A stretch of 64,000 nucleotides of DNA from Gemmatimonadaceae bacterium (lineage in GTDB: Bacteria > Gemmatimonadota > Gemmatimonadetes > Gemmatimonadales > Gemmatimonadaceae): NCBI GenBank assembly GCA_030835125.1, contig JAUQWM010000063.1, positions 62,001 to 126,000 of the forward strand, read 5' to 3'. Of this stretch, positions 1 to 10,140 are shown piece after piece. The position numbers were made by a program, and so were the translations under genes. How positions within the stretch are numbered: position 1 is the first letter of the stretch; every line of letters starts with the position of its first letter. A model generated the notes under the pieces. The model made no database searches. It was not told where the DNA came from and saw only the letters and a program-made list of their open reading frames with translations.

Positions 1-817
1 CGACCGGTACGATGAGGTTCCGTTGCTGGAGGTCCTTCAGGATCGCGAACGCCTCGTCGCTCCCCATGTACGACCGGTTCCGGCCGTCCTGGTCCGTCGC
101 CGTCATGAGCATCCGGTAGCTCGGCATCCCGCGCCCGCCAAATCCGCGCATCGCGTTCGTCGAGTACGTCAGCGCCGTGCCTGCCTGGAAGAACGCCGAG
201 TACACGTACCGGAGGCTGGACAGGTCGGCGCCATCGAGGTGGAACCCGTGGACCTTCGTCAGGTGGTTGACGATGGCCGCATGGTTCGCCTCGAACAGCG
301 CCGTGTCACGTGGCACCGACGCCAGCCACGAGAACAGCGTGTCGGCCTCCAGGCCCGCCGGAGGCGGCTCGGGCCAGTTCCTCGAGAAGAGCCGCGCCAG
401 AAAGTCGGCGCGATCACTCGACATCTCGATGAGCGCCTTGTACATCAGGTGCTGCAGCAGGTTCTGCCGGCGGATATCGACGATGAACGCGATCCGCGGT
501 CGCAGGGCCGTGAGGTAGGTGAAGTTCTGGTCGGGCCCAACCCCGACGTACACGCCACCCGTCCCGGTCGTGGACACCAGTTCGTCGATGACGTACTGAA
601 ACCCCAGCTCGTTCGAGACGAAATTGTCTGAATGGAAATAGCCGCCAGGTTCCGACAGGTCGTTGACCATCGCCCAGAACGTGCTGTCATCCAGGCGCTC
701 GGGGATCGTGACTGTGCTGCGCGCGCAACCGACGGTGGCCTGGGTGAGCCCGGCGACGAACGCCGTCGCCAGCAGGACGTGCGTCAGGGATCGCGAACGC
801 GGATGCAGGGCGGGCAT
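1..817 (-). CDS. Conserved exported protein of unknown function (3' end outside window)
   Basis: Reading the minus strand from an ATG at 817-815 gives an uninterrupted frame to base 1, at least 272 residues, so the C-terminus lies beyond the window. The start region has a basic n-region, a hydrophobic stretch (VLLATAFVAGL) and then VGC, which suggests a Sec signal and possibly a lipoprotein cysteine, although the lipobox is poor. The mature part contains VGVGPDQNFTYL and, shortly after, a PRIAFIVDIRR/QHLMYKAL segment. This looks like a conserved hypothetical family with a folded globular domain, but I cannot name a function or catalytic residues. Its 5' end overlaps the divergent plus-strand beta-helix gene by about 15 bases if both starts are right, so one start may be misplaced. 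Codon bias is clearly that of a real gene: several plus-strand open frames over this stretch are compositionally odd shadows. Confidence 0.75.
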   Translation of the reverse strand, partial: MPALHPRSRSLTHVLLATAFVAGLTQATVGCARSTVTIPERLDDSTFWAMVNDLSEPGGYFHSDNFVSNELGFQYVIDELVSTTGTGGVYVGVGPDQNFTYLTALRPRIAFIVDIRRQNLLQHLMYKALIEMSSDRADFLARLFSRNWPEPPPAGLEADTLFSWLASVPRDTALFEANHAAIVNHLTKVHGFHLDGADLSSLRYVYSAFFQAGTALTYSTNAMRGFGGRGMPSYRMLMTATDQDGRNRSYMGSDEAFAILKDLQQRNLIVPV

Positions 818-3037
818 GCGAGGCGGGGCTTCGGGTCCGGTCTGGCACAATCTACGCCGAGTGCGCTTCGGTCGTGGAGCGCCCTGGCGGCCACGGCATT
901 GGCGCTGAGCACCGGCCTGGCGGGTGCACAACGCCCCGCCAGCGCGCGGGCGCAGCTGGTGGAACTCCGGCCCGGCAGGATCGTGACCCGATCCGTGCGG
1001 TTCCGGCCGGGCGTGTACCGTTTGCCGGCGCCGGCGAGCCCGGATTCGGCGCTGATCACCGTGCGCGGAGACAGCCTGACGGTTGACCTCACCGGCGTCA
1101 CCCTGGAAGGCATGGATCCTGCCCTGGATCCCGACCACGCCGCCGGGATTGCGGTCCGCGTGGAGGGTGGGACCGGCATCCGGATCGTTGGCGCGCGCAT
1201 CCGCGGCTACAAGACGGCGATCCTGGTGCGCGGGACGCGAGGGATCGAGGTCCGCTCCTCAGACCTCAGCCATAACTGGAAGCCGCGCCTCTTCAGCCTC
1301 GTGGAACACGAGAGCCTGGTCGACTGGCTCTCGTTCCACAACAACGAGGGGAACGAATGGCTGCGATTCGGCGCCGCGATCTACCTCGACAACGTGAGCC
1401 ACGGCCTGCTGCAGGGCAACACCGTCACGCAGGGCATGAACGCGCTGCTGATGAACCGCACGGACCACGTCACCGTGCGCGACAACAACTTCTCGTACAA
1501 TTCCGGGCTCGGCATCGGGATGTACCGGTCGAGCGACAACACCATCGTTCGCAATGCGGTGGACTTCAACATCCGCGGGTACAGCCATGGCTTCTATCGC
1601 CGCGGCCAGGATTCGGCAGGGATCCTGATGTACGAACAGAGCAGCAACAACGTCGTCGCGCTGAACTCCGCCACCCACGGGGGCGACGGGATCTTCCTCT
1701 GGGCCGGCAACTACACCATGAACACGGGCCAGGGCGGCGCCAACGACAACGTGTTCTACGCGAACGACTTCAGCTTCGCGCCCGCCAACGGCATCGAGGC
1801 CACGTTCAGCCGGAACACGTTCGTCGCGAACATCCTCGAGGGGAACGATTACGGCGTGTGGGGCGGGTACAGCTTCGATTCGCGGATCGTCGCCAATTGC
1901 TTCGCGAACAACCGCTTCGGGGTCGCCATCGAGCACGGCCAGGCGAACACCATCGTGGGCAACCGGTTCCTCGGCGACTCGACCGCCATCCGCCTGTGGG
2001 GCGACAGCATCCAGCCGTCCGACTGGGGCTACCCGAGGCACCGCGACACACGGAGCCGCGACTACCTTATCCGGGGCAACCGCTTCGACGGGACGCCGCG
2101 CATCCTCAACCTCGCGAACTCGTCAGGCATCCGCGCCGAGGGCAACGACAGCAGCAGCGCCGTGCGGGGCGGCTGCACCGGGATCCCGGCCGTTCCCCCG
2201 CCGTACGCCGACCTGGTCCCTGCCCTGCCCGGCGTTCCCCGTGAGATCCCGGCGCCTCCCGTGGCGCGCCGCCGTCGCTCGGCGATCATCGTGGACGAGT
2301 GGGGACCATACGACTACCAGTACCCCAGGCTCTGGCCGGTCGACAGCACGCACGCGGTGCCGTTGCGGCTCGTGGTCCACGGACCACCGGGAACGTGGCG
2401 CGTCGTGGATCGCCGCGGCGTCACGGGCCCCGATTCGTCAGGCAGCGTGGGCGACACCATCACTGTCACCCCCCGCCCCGACGACAGCGGGGAGTGGCTC
2501 CTGACGATGGAATACCGGGGCGCGGCGACCACCTCGGCACGCGGCGCGCGCACCGCGGCCGGGACGCCCCTGCGATTCTCCTACGGGACCTTCGATCCGC
2601 GCATCGACTGGGCGCTGAAGGCCTGGGCATGGCCCGACTCCCTCGACCCCCGACGAGATGGCACGTGGCCGCGCCTGACCGCCACCACGCCGATCCTCCA
2701 GCGCACGGTCCCGCGACTGGACTACATGTGGTATCGGCCAACCATCCGCGAGTTGCCACAGGCCCGCTTTGCCTTCGAGGCGAGCGGCACGGTCACCCTC
2801 GCCCCGGGCGAGTATACCCTCCGCAGCCTCAGCGACGACGGAATCCGCGTCTGGGTGGACGGCCGGCTGGTGATCGACAACTGGGACCTCCACGGGACGG
2901 AGATCGACTACGCCGCGCTGGCCGGCGGCCGCCACGAGCTTCGCGTCCAGTACTTCCAGGTCGACGGCTGGATGGAACTGCGCCTCGACATCCTGCGCGG
3001 CACGCAGCGTTCCACCGGCTCCCCGGGGCCGCACTAG
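803..3037 (+). CDS. Secreted right-handed beta-helix (NosD-like) protein with C-terminal PA14 domain
   Basis: About 744 residues if started at ATG 803. The start is uncertain because this ATG lies inside the 5' end of the divergent gene, but no better in-frame ATG or GTG precedes the signal peptide (SALAATALALSTGLAGAQ). Residues of about 90-445 are repeated short beta-helix coils rich in N-x-(I/V/A)-x-x-N turns, such as GLLQGNTV, TDHVTVRDNNFSYNS and DNTIVRNAVDF, typical of NosD/CASH parallel beta-helix proteins that bind or cleave polysaccharide. Residues of about 613-736 form a PA14-like beta-barrel (LSDDGIRVWVDGRLVIDNW), usually a carbohydrate-binding module. No polysaccharide-lyase catalytic residues can be assigned by eye. 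The stop TAG directly abuts the GTG of the GH3 gene, so the two are probably co-transcribed and act on the same glycan outside the cytoplasm. Function beyond that is inference. Confidence 0.8.
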   Translation: MQGGHARRGFGSGLAQSTPSALRSWSALAATALALSTGLAGAQRPASARAQLVELRPGRIVTRSVRFRPGVYRLPAPASPDSALITVRGDSLTVDLTGVTLEGMDPALDPDHAAGIAVRVEGGTGIRIVGARIRGYKTAILVRGTRGIEVRSSDLSHNWKPRLFSLVEHESLVDWLSFHNNEGNEWLRFGAAIYLDNVSHGLLQGNTVTQGMNALLMNRTDHVTVRDNNFSYNSGLGIGMYRSSDNTIVRNAVDFNIRGYSHGFYRRGQDSAGILMYEQSSNNVVALNSATHGGDGIFLWAGNYTMNTGQGGANDNVFYANDFSFAPANGIEATFSRNTFVANILEGNDYGVWGGYSFDSRIVANCFANNRFGVAIEHGQANTIVGNRFLGDSTAIRLWGDSIQPSDWGYPRHRDTRSRDYLIRGNRFDGTPRILNLANSSGIRAEGNDSSSAVRGGCTGIPAVPPPYADLVPALPGVPREIPAPPVARRRRSAIIVDEWGPYDYQYPRLWPVDSTHAVPLRLVVHGPPGTWRVVDRRGVTGPDSSGSVGDTITVTPRPDDSGEWLLTMEYRGAATTSARGARTAAGTPLRFSYGTFDPRIDWALKAWAWPDSLDPRRDGTWPRLTATTPILQRTVPRLDYMWYRPTIRELPQARFAFEASGTVTLAPGEYTLRSLSDDGIRVWVDGRLVIDNWDLHGTEIDYAALAGGRHELRVQYFQVDGWMELRLDILRGTQRSTGSPGPH

Positions 3038-5677
3038 GTGCGACGCGCCGCCCCGGTCCTGCTGGCCGCGGCCGCCGCCATCGCCGCCGCGCAGGCGCCC
3101 CTCCCGCAGGATCGGCCGCGCTACCGCGACGCGCGCCTGGCGCCTGACGAGCGCGCGCGCGACCTGCTGGGCCGGATGACCCTCGAGGAGAAGTTCTGGC
3201 AGCTGTACATGAGCCCCGGCAGCCTGGACGACTCGACGCACGATTACTCGCACGGATCGTTCGGCCTGCAGGTCCGGCTGCCGGAAGGGACGGCGGCGCC
3301 GGGCGCCGCTCGCGCGCACGCCGGGCGCATCAACGACATCCAGCGCTACTTCGTCGAGCGCACCCGGCTCGGCATTCCCATCATCCCGTTCGAGGAAGCC
3401 CTGCACGGGCTGATGGCGCCGGGAGCGACGACGTTCCCGCAGTCGATCGCCCTCGCCGCCACCTGGGATACGTCGCTCGCACGCCGGGTGGCCGAGGCCG
3501 CGGCGCGGGAGACGCGGAGTCGCGGGATCCGGCAGGCGCTGTCGCCGGTGGTGAACATCGCCAGCGATGTCCGGTGGGGCCGGGTCGAGGAAACGTATGG
3601 CGAGGATCCGTTCCTCTCGGCGTCGTTCGGCGATGCCTTCGTCCGCGCGTTCGAGCGGGAAGGCGTGATCGCCACGCCCAAGCACTTCGTCGCCAATGTC
3701 GGGGATGGTGGCCGCGACAGCTACCCCATCGACCTCGATGCGCGCTTCCTCCACGAGCTGCACTTCCCGCCATTCCGGTCCGCCGTGCAGCAGGCCGGGG
3801 CGCGGTCGGTCATGACGTCCTACAATTCGGTCGACGGGTTGCCGGCCACGCAGAACCGCTGGTTGCTCAGCGAGGTGCTCAAGCGCGACTGGGGCTTCCG
3901 TGGATTCGTGATCTCCGATGCCGCCGCCACCGGGGGCGCGACCGTCCTGCACCGGACCGAGCCCAGTACTCCTGTCGCTGCCAGGCACGCCTGGGAGTCC
4001 GGGCTCGACGTCGTCTTCCAGTCCACGTGGGAGCAGCACCGACCCTACCTGGAGGCCGTGCGCACCGGTCTGGTGTCCGCGGGCACGGTCGACAGCGCCG
4101 TGCTGCGGGTCCTTCGCGCCAAATTCCAGCTTGGCCTCTTCGAACGGCCCTATGTCGATCCGGATTCCGCGACACGCCTCAATGGGAGCGAGGCGCACCG
4201 GGCACTGGCGCGTGAGGCGGCGGGCGCCTCGATCGTCCTGCTGAAGAACGCCGGGAACGCGCTCCCCCTGCGACGCGGCCTCCCCGGCATCGCCGTCATC
4301 GGCGCCGACGCCAGCGAGGCGCGACTTGGCGGCTACAGCGGCCCCGGTGTGGCACCGGTGTCGATCTTCGAAGGCATCCGCGCCGCTGCGGGGCCGGGCA
4401 CGATGGTCCGGTGGGCCATCGGCGCGACGCGCCTCGCGGATTCCGTCGTGCTGGTGCCTGACGAGGCGCTGCGTCTCCCGGATGGCACTGCCCGCGGCCT
4501 GCGGGGCGAATACTTCGACAACAACCGGCTGGCGGGCCCTCCCCGCCTGACGCGAACGGACCCGCGCGTCGACTTCCGCTGGACGTTCAACGCCCCCGGA
4601 CGGGGAATTCCCGTGGACTGGTATTCCGTGCGCTGGACGGGGACCCTGCTGGTGCCGGCCGGTGGGGTCCGGCGCCTTGGCATCGAGGGGAACGATGGGT
4701 ACCGGCTCTGGATCGATGACCGGCTGGTGATCGACCAGTGGCGCAAGGAGTCCTACCGCACGACCCTGGCCGACCTCGAACTCGCGGCCGGGCCCCACGC
4801 GATCCGCCTCGAGTACTTCGAGAGCACCGGGAACGCGCGCGTCAGGCTCCTCTGGGACCACGGCGTGCCTGACGAGTGGCGGGCCAGGATCACCGAGGCC
4901 GTCACCCTCGCCCGCGCGAGCGCGGTGGCGGTGGTCGTCGCCGGCATCGAGGAGGGAGAATTCCGCGATCGCGCCCGCCTCTCGCTCCCGGGACGACAGG
5001 AGGAGTTGATCGCCGCCGTGGCGGCCACCGGCACGCCGGTGGTCGTGGTGATCGTGGGTGGCAGCGCGGTCACCATGTCGCGGTGGATCGCTCGCGCCGG
5101 CGCGGTCGTCATGGCCTGGTATCCGGGCGAGCAGGGCGGGCACGCCGTCGCCGACGTGCTGTTCGGCGACGTGTCTCCCTCGGGACGCCTGCCGATCACC
5201 TTCCCCCTCGAGGAAGGACAGCTCCCGCTCGTCTACAACCACAAGCCCACCGGCCGTGGCGACGACTACCTCGACCTCACCGGCCACCCGCTGTTCCCCT
5301 TCGGGTTCGGACTCAGCTACTCGACGTTCGAGTACGACTCGCTCCGGATCGCCCCCGACACGATCTCACCACGCGACAGTGCCGTGGTGAGCTTCACGGT
5401 CCGCAACACCGGATCGCGGCCCGCGCACGAGGTCACGCAACTGTACCTCCGGGACGTCCTCGCGACGGTCGCACGGCCCGTGCAGGAGCTCAAGGGGTTC
5501 CAGCGCATCCTGCTCGCCCCCGGCGAATCACGCCGGGTGTCCTTCACGCTCGGACCCCGGCACCTCGCCATGCTCGACGCCGCGGAGCGCTGGGTCGTCG
5601 AGCCCGGCACGTTCCGCGTCACCGTTGGCGCATCGTCGCGGGACCTGCGTCTCAGGGGGATGCTCGAGGTCCGCTGA
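3038..5677 (+). CDS. Glycoside hydrolase family 3 (beta-glucosidase-like) with inserted PA14 domain
   Basis: 879 residues, GTG start immediately after the upstream TAG with no intergenic base. Signal peptide RRAAPVLLAAAAAIAAAQA, so probably periplasmic or secreted. The GH3 (beta/alpha)8 domain covers about residues 40-370, with the substrate-binding KHFVAN motif and the nucleophile Asp294 in GFVISD. The second alpha/beta domain begins near 390 and is interrupted by a PA14 module at about 487-610 (DGYRLWIDDRLVIDQW). It then carries the acid/base segment GIEEGEFRDR with LSLPGRQ near 640, and a C-terminal fibronectin-III-like domain at about 770-870 (LKGFQRI, SFTLG). The family hydrolyses terminal beta-linked sugars (glucose, xylose or others); the PA14 insertion often restricts the pocket to short oligosaccharides. 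All hallmark residues are present, so it should be active. Exact substrate cannot be read from sequence. Likely co-transcribed with the beta-helix protein. Confidence 0.93.
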   Translation: MRRAAPVLLAAAAAIAAAQAPLPQDRPRYRDARLAPDERARDLLGRMTLEEKFWQLYMSPGSLDDSTHDYSHGSFGLQVRLPEGTAAPGAARAHAGRINDIQRYFVERTRLGIPIIPFEEALHGLMAPGATTFPQSIALAATWDTSLARRVAEAAARETRSRGIRQALSPVVNIASDVRWGRVEETYGEDPFLSASFGDAFVRAFEREGVIATPKHFVANVGDGGRDSYPIDLDARFLHELHFPPFRSAVQQAGARSVMTSYNSVDGLPATQNRWLLSEVLKRDWGFRGFVISDAAATGGATVLHRTEPSTPVAARHAWESGLDVVFQSTWEQHRPYLEAVRTGLVSAGTVDSAVLRVLRAKFQLGLFERPYVDPDSATRLNGSEAHRALAREAAGASIVLLKNAGNALPLRRGLPGIAVIGADASEARLGGYSGPGVAPVSIFEGIRAAAGPGTMVRWAIGATRLADSVVLVPDEALRLPDGTARGLRGEYFDNNRLAGPPRLTRTDPRVDFRWTFNAPGRGIPVDWYSVRWTGTLLVPAGGVRRLGIEGNDGYRLWIDDRLVIDQWRKESYRTTLADLELAAGPHAIRLEYFESTGNARVRLLWDHGVPDEWRARITEAVTLARASAVAVVVAGIEEGEFRDRARLSLPGRQEELIAAVAATGTPVVVVIVGGSAVTMSRWIARAGAVVMAWYPGEQGGHAVADVLFGDVSPSGRLPITFPLEEGQLPLVYNHKPTGRGDDYLDLTGHPLFPFGFGLSYSTFEYDSLRIAPDTISPRDSAVVSFTVRNTGSRPAHEVTQLYLRDVLATVARPVQELKGFQRILLAPGESRRVSFTLGPRHLAMLDAAERWVVEPGTFRVTVGASSRDLRLRGMLEVR

Positions 5678-5757
5678 CGTTGGACGACGCGCGCCCGCGA
5701 GGCTACTCTAGGGCGTTCGCCACCCGTGTCCTGCCCGCCAACCGAGAGGACGGATTG

Positions 5758-7488
5758 ATGAGCGTTCCCCCTGAAGACCTGGACATCGTGCACGCCGACG
5801 ACGACGGCCGCACGGTCGATCGCCGCGCCTTCATGCGAACCGCGCTCGCCGGCGCCGCCACCCTCGGATTGGGCGCGCCAGCGCTCGCGCAGGGCACGGG
5901 GAGAGGGCAGCAGCAACCGCCCCCGCGCCCGCTGGGGAACGGCGAGCCGCCGGCGATGGTCTTCCAGCCGTATCCCGGCGGCACCGGCGCGTACCTGGAG
6001 AAGATCGCGCGTGAGCGGGGGCGCGAGGCATTCGATCGTGCGACGTTCACGGTGGAGCCATGGAGCGGCCCCGTGCCCGGCTCCGAGGAGGAGATCGCCT
6101 ACCTCCCCGCGCATCGCCTGTCGGCGCTGGTACAGTCGCGGCAACTGACGGCGGTGCAACTCACGGACATCTACCTCAATCGGCTGAAGCGCCTCGACCC
6201 GACGCTGCTGTGCGCGGTGAGCATTCTCGAGGGACAGGCCCGTGAGGCGGCCCAGCAGGCGGACGCCGAGATCCGCGCCGGCCGGTACCGCGGCCCGCTG
6301 CACGGGATCCCGTGGGGGATCAAGGACCTCTTCGCGGTGCGCGGCACGCGGACGACCTGGGGCTCGAAGGCGCATCAGGACCAGGTCATCGACGTGGACT
6401 CCGACGTGTACGTGCGGCTCCGCGACGCGGGCGCGATCCTCGTCGCCAAGCTCGCGACCGGTCTCTTCGCACAAGGCGACAACTGGTACCGCGGACAGAC
6501 GAAGAACCCGTGGAACCTGTCCCAGGGCTCCAGTGGTTCGTCGGCGGGCCCTGGATCCGCGACCGCGGCGGGGTGCGTTGCCTTCGCGATCGGCACCGAG
6601 ACGCAGGGATCGATCGTCTCGCCCACGATTCGCTGCGGACTGAGCGCCTTGCGTCCGACCTTCGGCCGGGTGAGCCGCTATGGCGGGATGGTGCTCGCCT
6701 GGAGCATGGACAAGGCCGGCCCGATGTGCCGCACGGTCGAGGACTGTGCGCTCGTGTTCAACACCATTCACGGCGCCGACGAGAAGGACCCCGCCACGGT
6801 GACTGCGCCCTTCCGCTTCGACCGCGAAGTCGACCTTTCACGGCTCCGGATCGGGTTCGACGACGGGTCACCCGAGCCGGTCGTCGCGAAGCTGCGCGAA
6901 CTCGGAGCGCAGCTCAAGCCGATCCCGGCGCGCCCGAACTCGGCCAACATCAGCGGACTGGGTGTCGAGTCCGCGGCCGCGTTCGACATGTACGTGTCCA
7001 CCCTCCCGCCCGCCTATGTGGACTCGGTGCTGGCGGCCACCGGTCGTGGTCGAGGCGCTGGTGCACCACCAGCAGCGGCTCCAGGCGACACCGCGGGACG
7101 CGGCCGAGCCGGTGGTGCCCGCGGCGGCGGACGCGGACCCGGCGGCGACGACAGCCCCGGTTCGGCCGTGTCGCGTTTCGCGCGCGGACGCTCGACGTCA
7201 GCGCTCGAGTACATGCAGGCGCAACGGCGTCGCCAGTTGCTGATCCATGAGATGGACGCCCTGATGAAGGACTACGACATGTACATCAGCGGCAACGGCG
7301 ACGTGGGCCTCACCAACCAGACCGGCCATCCCGCCGTGGTGTTTCCCTGGTCGATGACCGAGGGAGCGAACTCCCAGCCCCGGTGCACGACGATCATCGG
7401 CGCCCTGTTCGCCGACGACGCCATCCTGTCAGTCGCGAACGCCTACCAGTCCGCGACCGACTGGCATCAGCGACATCCGAACTTATAG
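5758..7488 (+). CDS. Tat-exported amidase (amidase signature family)
   Basis: 576 residues. The ATG at 5758 is supported by GAGAGGA upstream and by placing a twin-arginine signal near the N-terminus (DRRAFMRTALAGAATLG...ALAQ). An open frame continues far upstream but is antisense-like shadow within the GH3 gene. The amidase-signature catalytic triad is complete: Lys189 in GIKDLF, cis-Ser261 in the GSSGSSAG loop and nucleophile Ser285 in TQGSIVSP, the last two 24 residues apart as in the family. The enzyme hydrolyses a C-N amide bond; the substrate is unknown. The Tat signal places it in the periplasm after cytoplasmic folding. Residues of about 425-475 are an unusual low-complexity Gly/Arg/Ala/Pro insertion (GRGRGAGAPP, RAGGARGGGRGPGG) before the final part of the fold. 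The stop codon TAG is the edge of a heptamer repeat array. Confidence 0.9.
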   Translation: MSVPPEDLDIVHADDDGRTVDRRAFMRTALAGAATLGLGAPALAQGTGRGQQQPPPRPLGNGEPPAMVFQPYPGGTGAYLEKIARERGREAFDRATFTVEPWSGPVPGSEEEIAYLPAHRLSALVQSRQLTAVQLTDIYLNRLKRLDPTLLCAVSILEGQAREAAQQADAEIRAGRYRGPLHGIPWGIKDLFAVRGTRTTWGSKAHQDQVIDVDSDVYVRLRDAGAILVAKLATGLFAQGDNWYRGQTKNPWNLSQGSSGSSAGPGSATAAGCVAFAIGTETQGSIVSPTIRCGLSALRPTFGRVSRYGGMVLAWSMDKAGPMCRTVEDCALVFNTIHGADEKDPATVTAPFRFDREVDLSRLRIGFDDGSPEPVVAKLRELGAQLKPIPARPNSANISGLGVESAAAFDMYVSTLPPAYVDSVLAATGRGRGAGAPPAAAPGDTAGRGRAGGARGGGRGPGGDDSPGSAVSRFARGRSTSALEYMQAQRRRQLLIHEMDALMKDYDMYISGNGDVGLTNQTGHPAVVFPWSMTEGANSQPRCTTIIGALFADDAILSVANAYQSATDWHQRHPNL

Positions 7489-7519
7489 GTCAGAGGTCAG
7501 AGGTCAGAGGTCAGAGGTC
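7488..7519 (+). repeat. Tandem heptamer array (GGTCAGA)4 plus partial
   Basis: Four perfect copies of GGTCAGA at 7488-7515, followed by a partial GGTC. The first G is the last base of the amidase stop codon TAG. The array is intergenic between two convergent genes and has no spacers, so it is a short tandem repeat and not a CRISPR. It could be a slippage-prone tract or part of a transcription-termination region. Confidence 0.9.
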
Positions 7520-7543
7520 GGACGCCAGAAGCTCGAGGCGCCG

Positions 7544-7568
7544 AGGGTCCGCCCCAGCCGACCCTTTG
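7544..7568 (+). terminator. Candidate intrinsic terminator of the amidase gene
   Basis: Inverted repeat AGGGTC (7544-7549) and GACCCT (7560-7565) with a 10-base loop, followed by TTTGT. The stem is short for a GC-rich genome, but the location 55 bases after the amidase stop, between convergent genes, and the following T-run fit a weak intrinsic terminator. Confidence 0.4.
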
Positions 7569-7576
7569 TCCTTACA

Positions 7577-7618
7577 CTCTGCAATCTGCACTCTGCACTC
7601 TGCACTCTGCACTCAGCA
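7577..7618 (-). repeat. Tandem heptamer array (CTCTGCA)6 at the hypE stop codon
   Basis: Six consecutive heptamers in plus-strand reading: units 1, 3, 4 and 5 are CTCTGCA, unit 2 is ATCTGCA and unit 6 is CTCAGCA. The hypE stop codon (bases 7615-7613 on the minus strand) lies in the last unit. It is unrelated in sequence to the GGTCAGA array 60 bases away, and not its reverse complement, yet has the same 7-base period. Confidence 0.9.
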
Positions 7619-8667
7619 GATTCTCGGCAACTGGTCTCCCGGCAGCATGTCCACCACGCGGCGCGAGCCGAGCTTCGTGTGGAGCACCACCATGCGCGGG
7701 TGGTCGCCCACCGCGGCTCCGGCGATCCTCGCATTCGCCCCCAGCGGGTGGGACCGGAGGCGCGCCAGCACGTCAGCGGCGCGTCCCGGTGACACGAATG
7801 CCGCCAGCACGCCTTCATTCGCCACGTAGAGCGGATCCAGGCCGAGCATCTCGCACGCGGCCGCCACCGGGTCCGGGATCAGCAACGCGGCCTCGTCGAG
7901 CCTGACGCCGACGCCTGACGCGCTGGCGATTTCGTTCAGGGCGCTCGCCATGCCGCCCCGCGTGGGGTCGCGCATCGCCCGCACGGAAGCGCCGATCTCG
8001 CCGCGCAGCAGGTCCACCAGCGGCACCAGGCACGCGCTGTCGCTCGTGATTTCCGCCTCGAACGCCAGGCCCTCGCGTGCCGCCATGATCGCCATGCCGT
8101 GCTGCGCCAGCGGTCCGCTCACGATCAGCACGTCCCCGGGGCGCACCGCGTCCGGGAGGGGCTTCAGCGTCGGGTCGAGCACGCCGATGCCGGTCGTGTT
8201 CACGTACAGGCCATCCGCCTTGCCACGCTCCACCACCTTGGTGTCACCCGTGACGACGGCCACGTTCGCGGCGCGGGCGGCGCGCGCCATGTCGGCCACC
8301 ACGCGATCGAGGATGTCGAACGGGAGTCCTTCCTCGAGGATGAACCCCGCCGTGAGGTAGCGCGGCCGGGCGCCCATCAGGGCCAGGTCGTTCAGGGTGC
8401 CGTGCACGGCCAGCGAGCCGATCGTGCCGCCGGGGAACTCGATCGGGCTCACCACGAAGGTGTCGGTGGAGATCGCGATCTCCCCGGCTTCGACGGGCAC
8501 GACCGCGGCGTCGCCGAGGGCGGCAAGCACCGGGTTGTCCAGGTGCACCAGGAAGCGGTCGCGGAGGAGCGCGGCGCTCATCTTGCCGCCGGATCCGTGT
8601 CCGAGCTGGACGCGATCGTTCGAGACGAGAGGCACGGGGCAGGACGGCCCGGCGGCCAGGGAGGCGG

Positions 8668-8671
<4 letters not shown>
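7613..8671 (-). CDS. hypE: HypE, [NiFe]-hydrogenase maturation: carbamoyl dehydratase / CN donor
   Basis: 352 residues from ATG 8671, whose ATG overlaps the hypD stop (ATGA), which decides the start over upstream alternatives in the same frame. HypE accepts a carbamoyl group from HypF on its C-terminal cysteine, dehydrates it with ATP to a thiocyanate, and passes cyanide to iron on the HypC-HypD complex. Visible hallmarks are the N-terminal LGHGSGGKM glycine-rich segment, the PurM/AIR-synthase-like ATP-binding core ([31 protein letters not shown]) and the exact C-terminal PRIC with the essential terminal cysteine. It is the last gene of the hydrogenase operon. Full length and complete; expected to be functional. 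Confidence 0.97.
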
Positions 8672-9815
<1,144 letters not shown>

Positions 9816-9819
<4 letters not shown>

Positions 9820-10136
9820 GATGTGCCCTCCGCCGGCTGCGGCGACGCGGCACCATGGGTGGCGGCGAGCCCCTGATCCGCCACCTCGCGGATCCAGTCC
9901 AGTTCGTCGAGCAGGCTCATCTCCTTCAGCACCTCGTACGTGCGGCGCGCCTCGATCTCGTCGACCTTCGAGATCGCGAAGCCGACGTGAACGATCACGA
10001 AGTCGCCCACGGACACGTCATCGGCCACGTAGGCCAGGCAGCACTCGCGACGGACACCGCCGAAGTCCACGACGCCCATCGGCAGCCCGCGATCCTCGCG
10101 CCGCTCCACGATCCTTCCCGGGATCCCCAGGCACAT
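9816..10136 (-). CDS. hypC: HypC, small hydrogenase maturation chaperone
   Basis: 106 residues. It begins with [11 protein letters not shown], the diagnostic N-terminus in which Cys2 binds the iron centre in the HypC-HypD complex and later the large-subunit precursor. The OB-like body follows ([28 protein letters not shown]). It is about 20-25 residues longer than the common form of roughly 80-90, ending in a weakly structured Ala/Gly/Pro-rich tail that overlaps the start of hypD by four bases. Four bases separate it from the hypF stop. A single HypC in the cluster probably serves the single large subunit encoded upstream. Confidence 0.95.
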
Positions 10137-10140
10137 GCCC

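Noticed and set aside
632-802. Upstream extension of the beta-helix protein from ATG 632
   Set aside because: It would lie antisense to conserved codons of the divergent exported protein and puts 57 non-signal residues before the signal peptide.
7488-7618. CRISPR array
   Set aside because: The heptamers are contiguous tandem units without spacers, and there are no cas genes.
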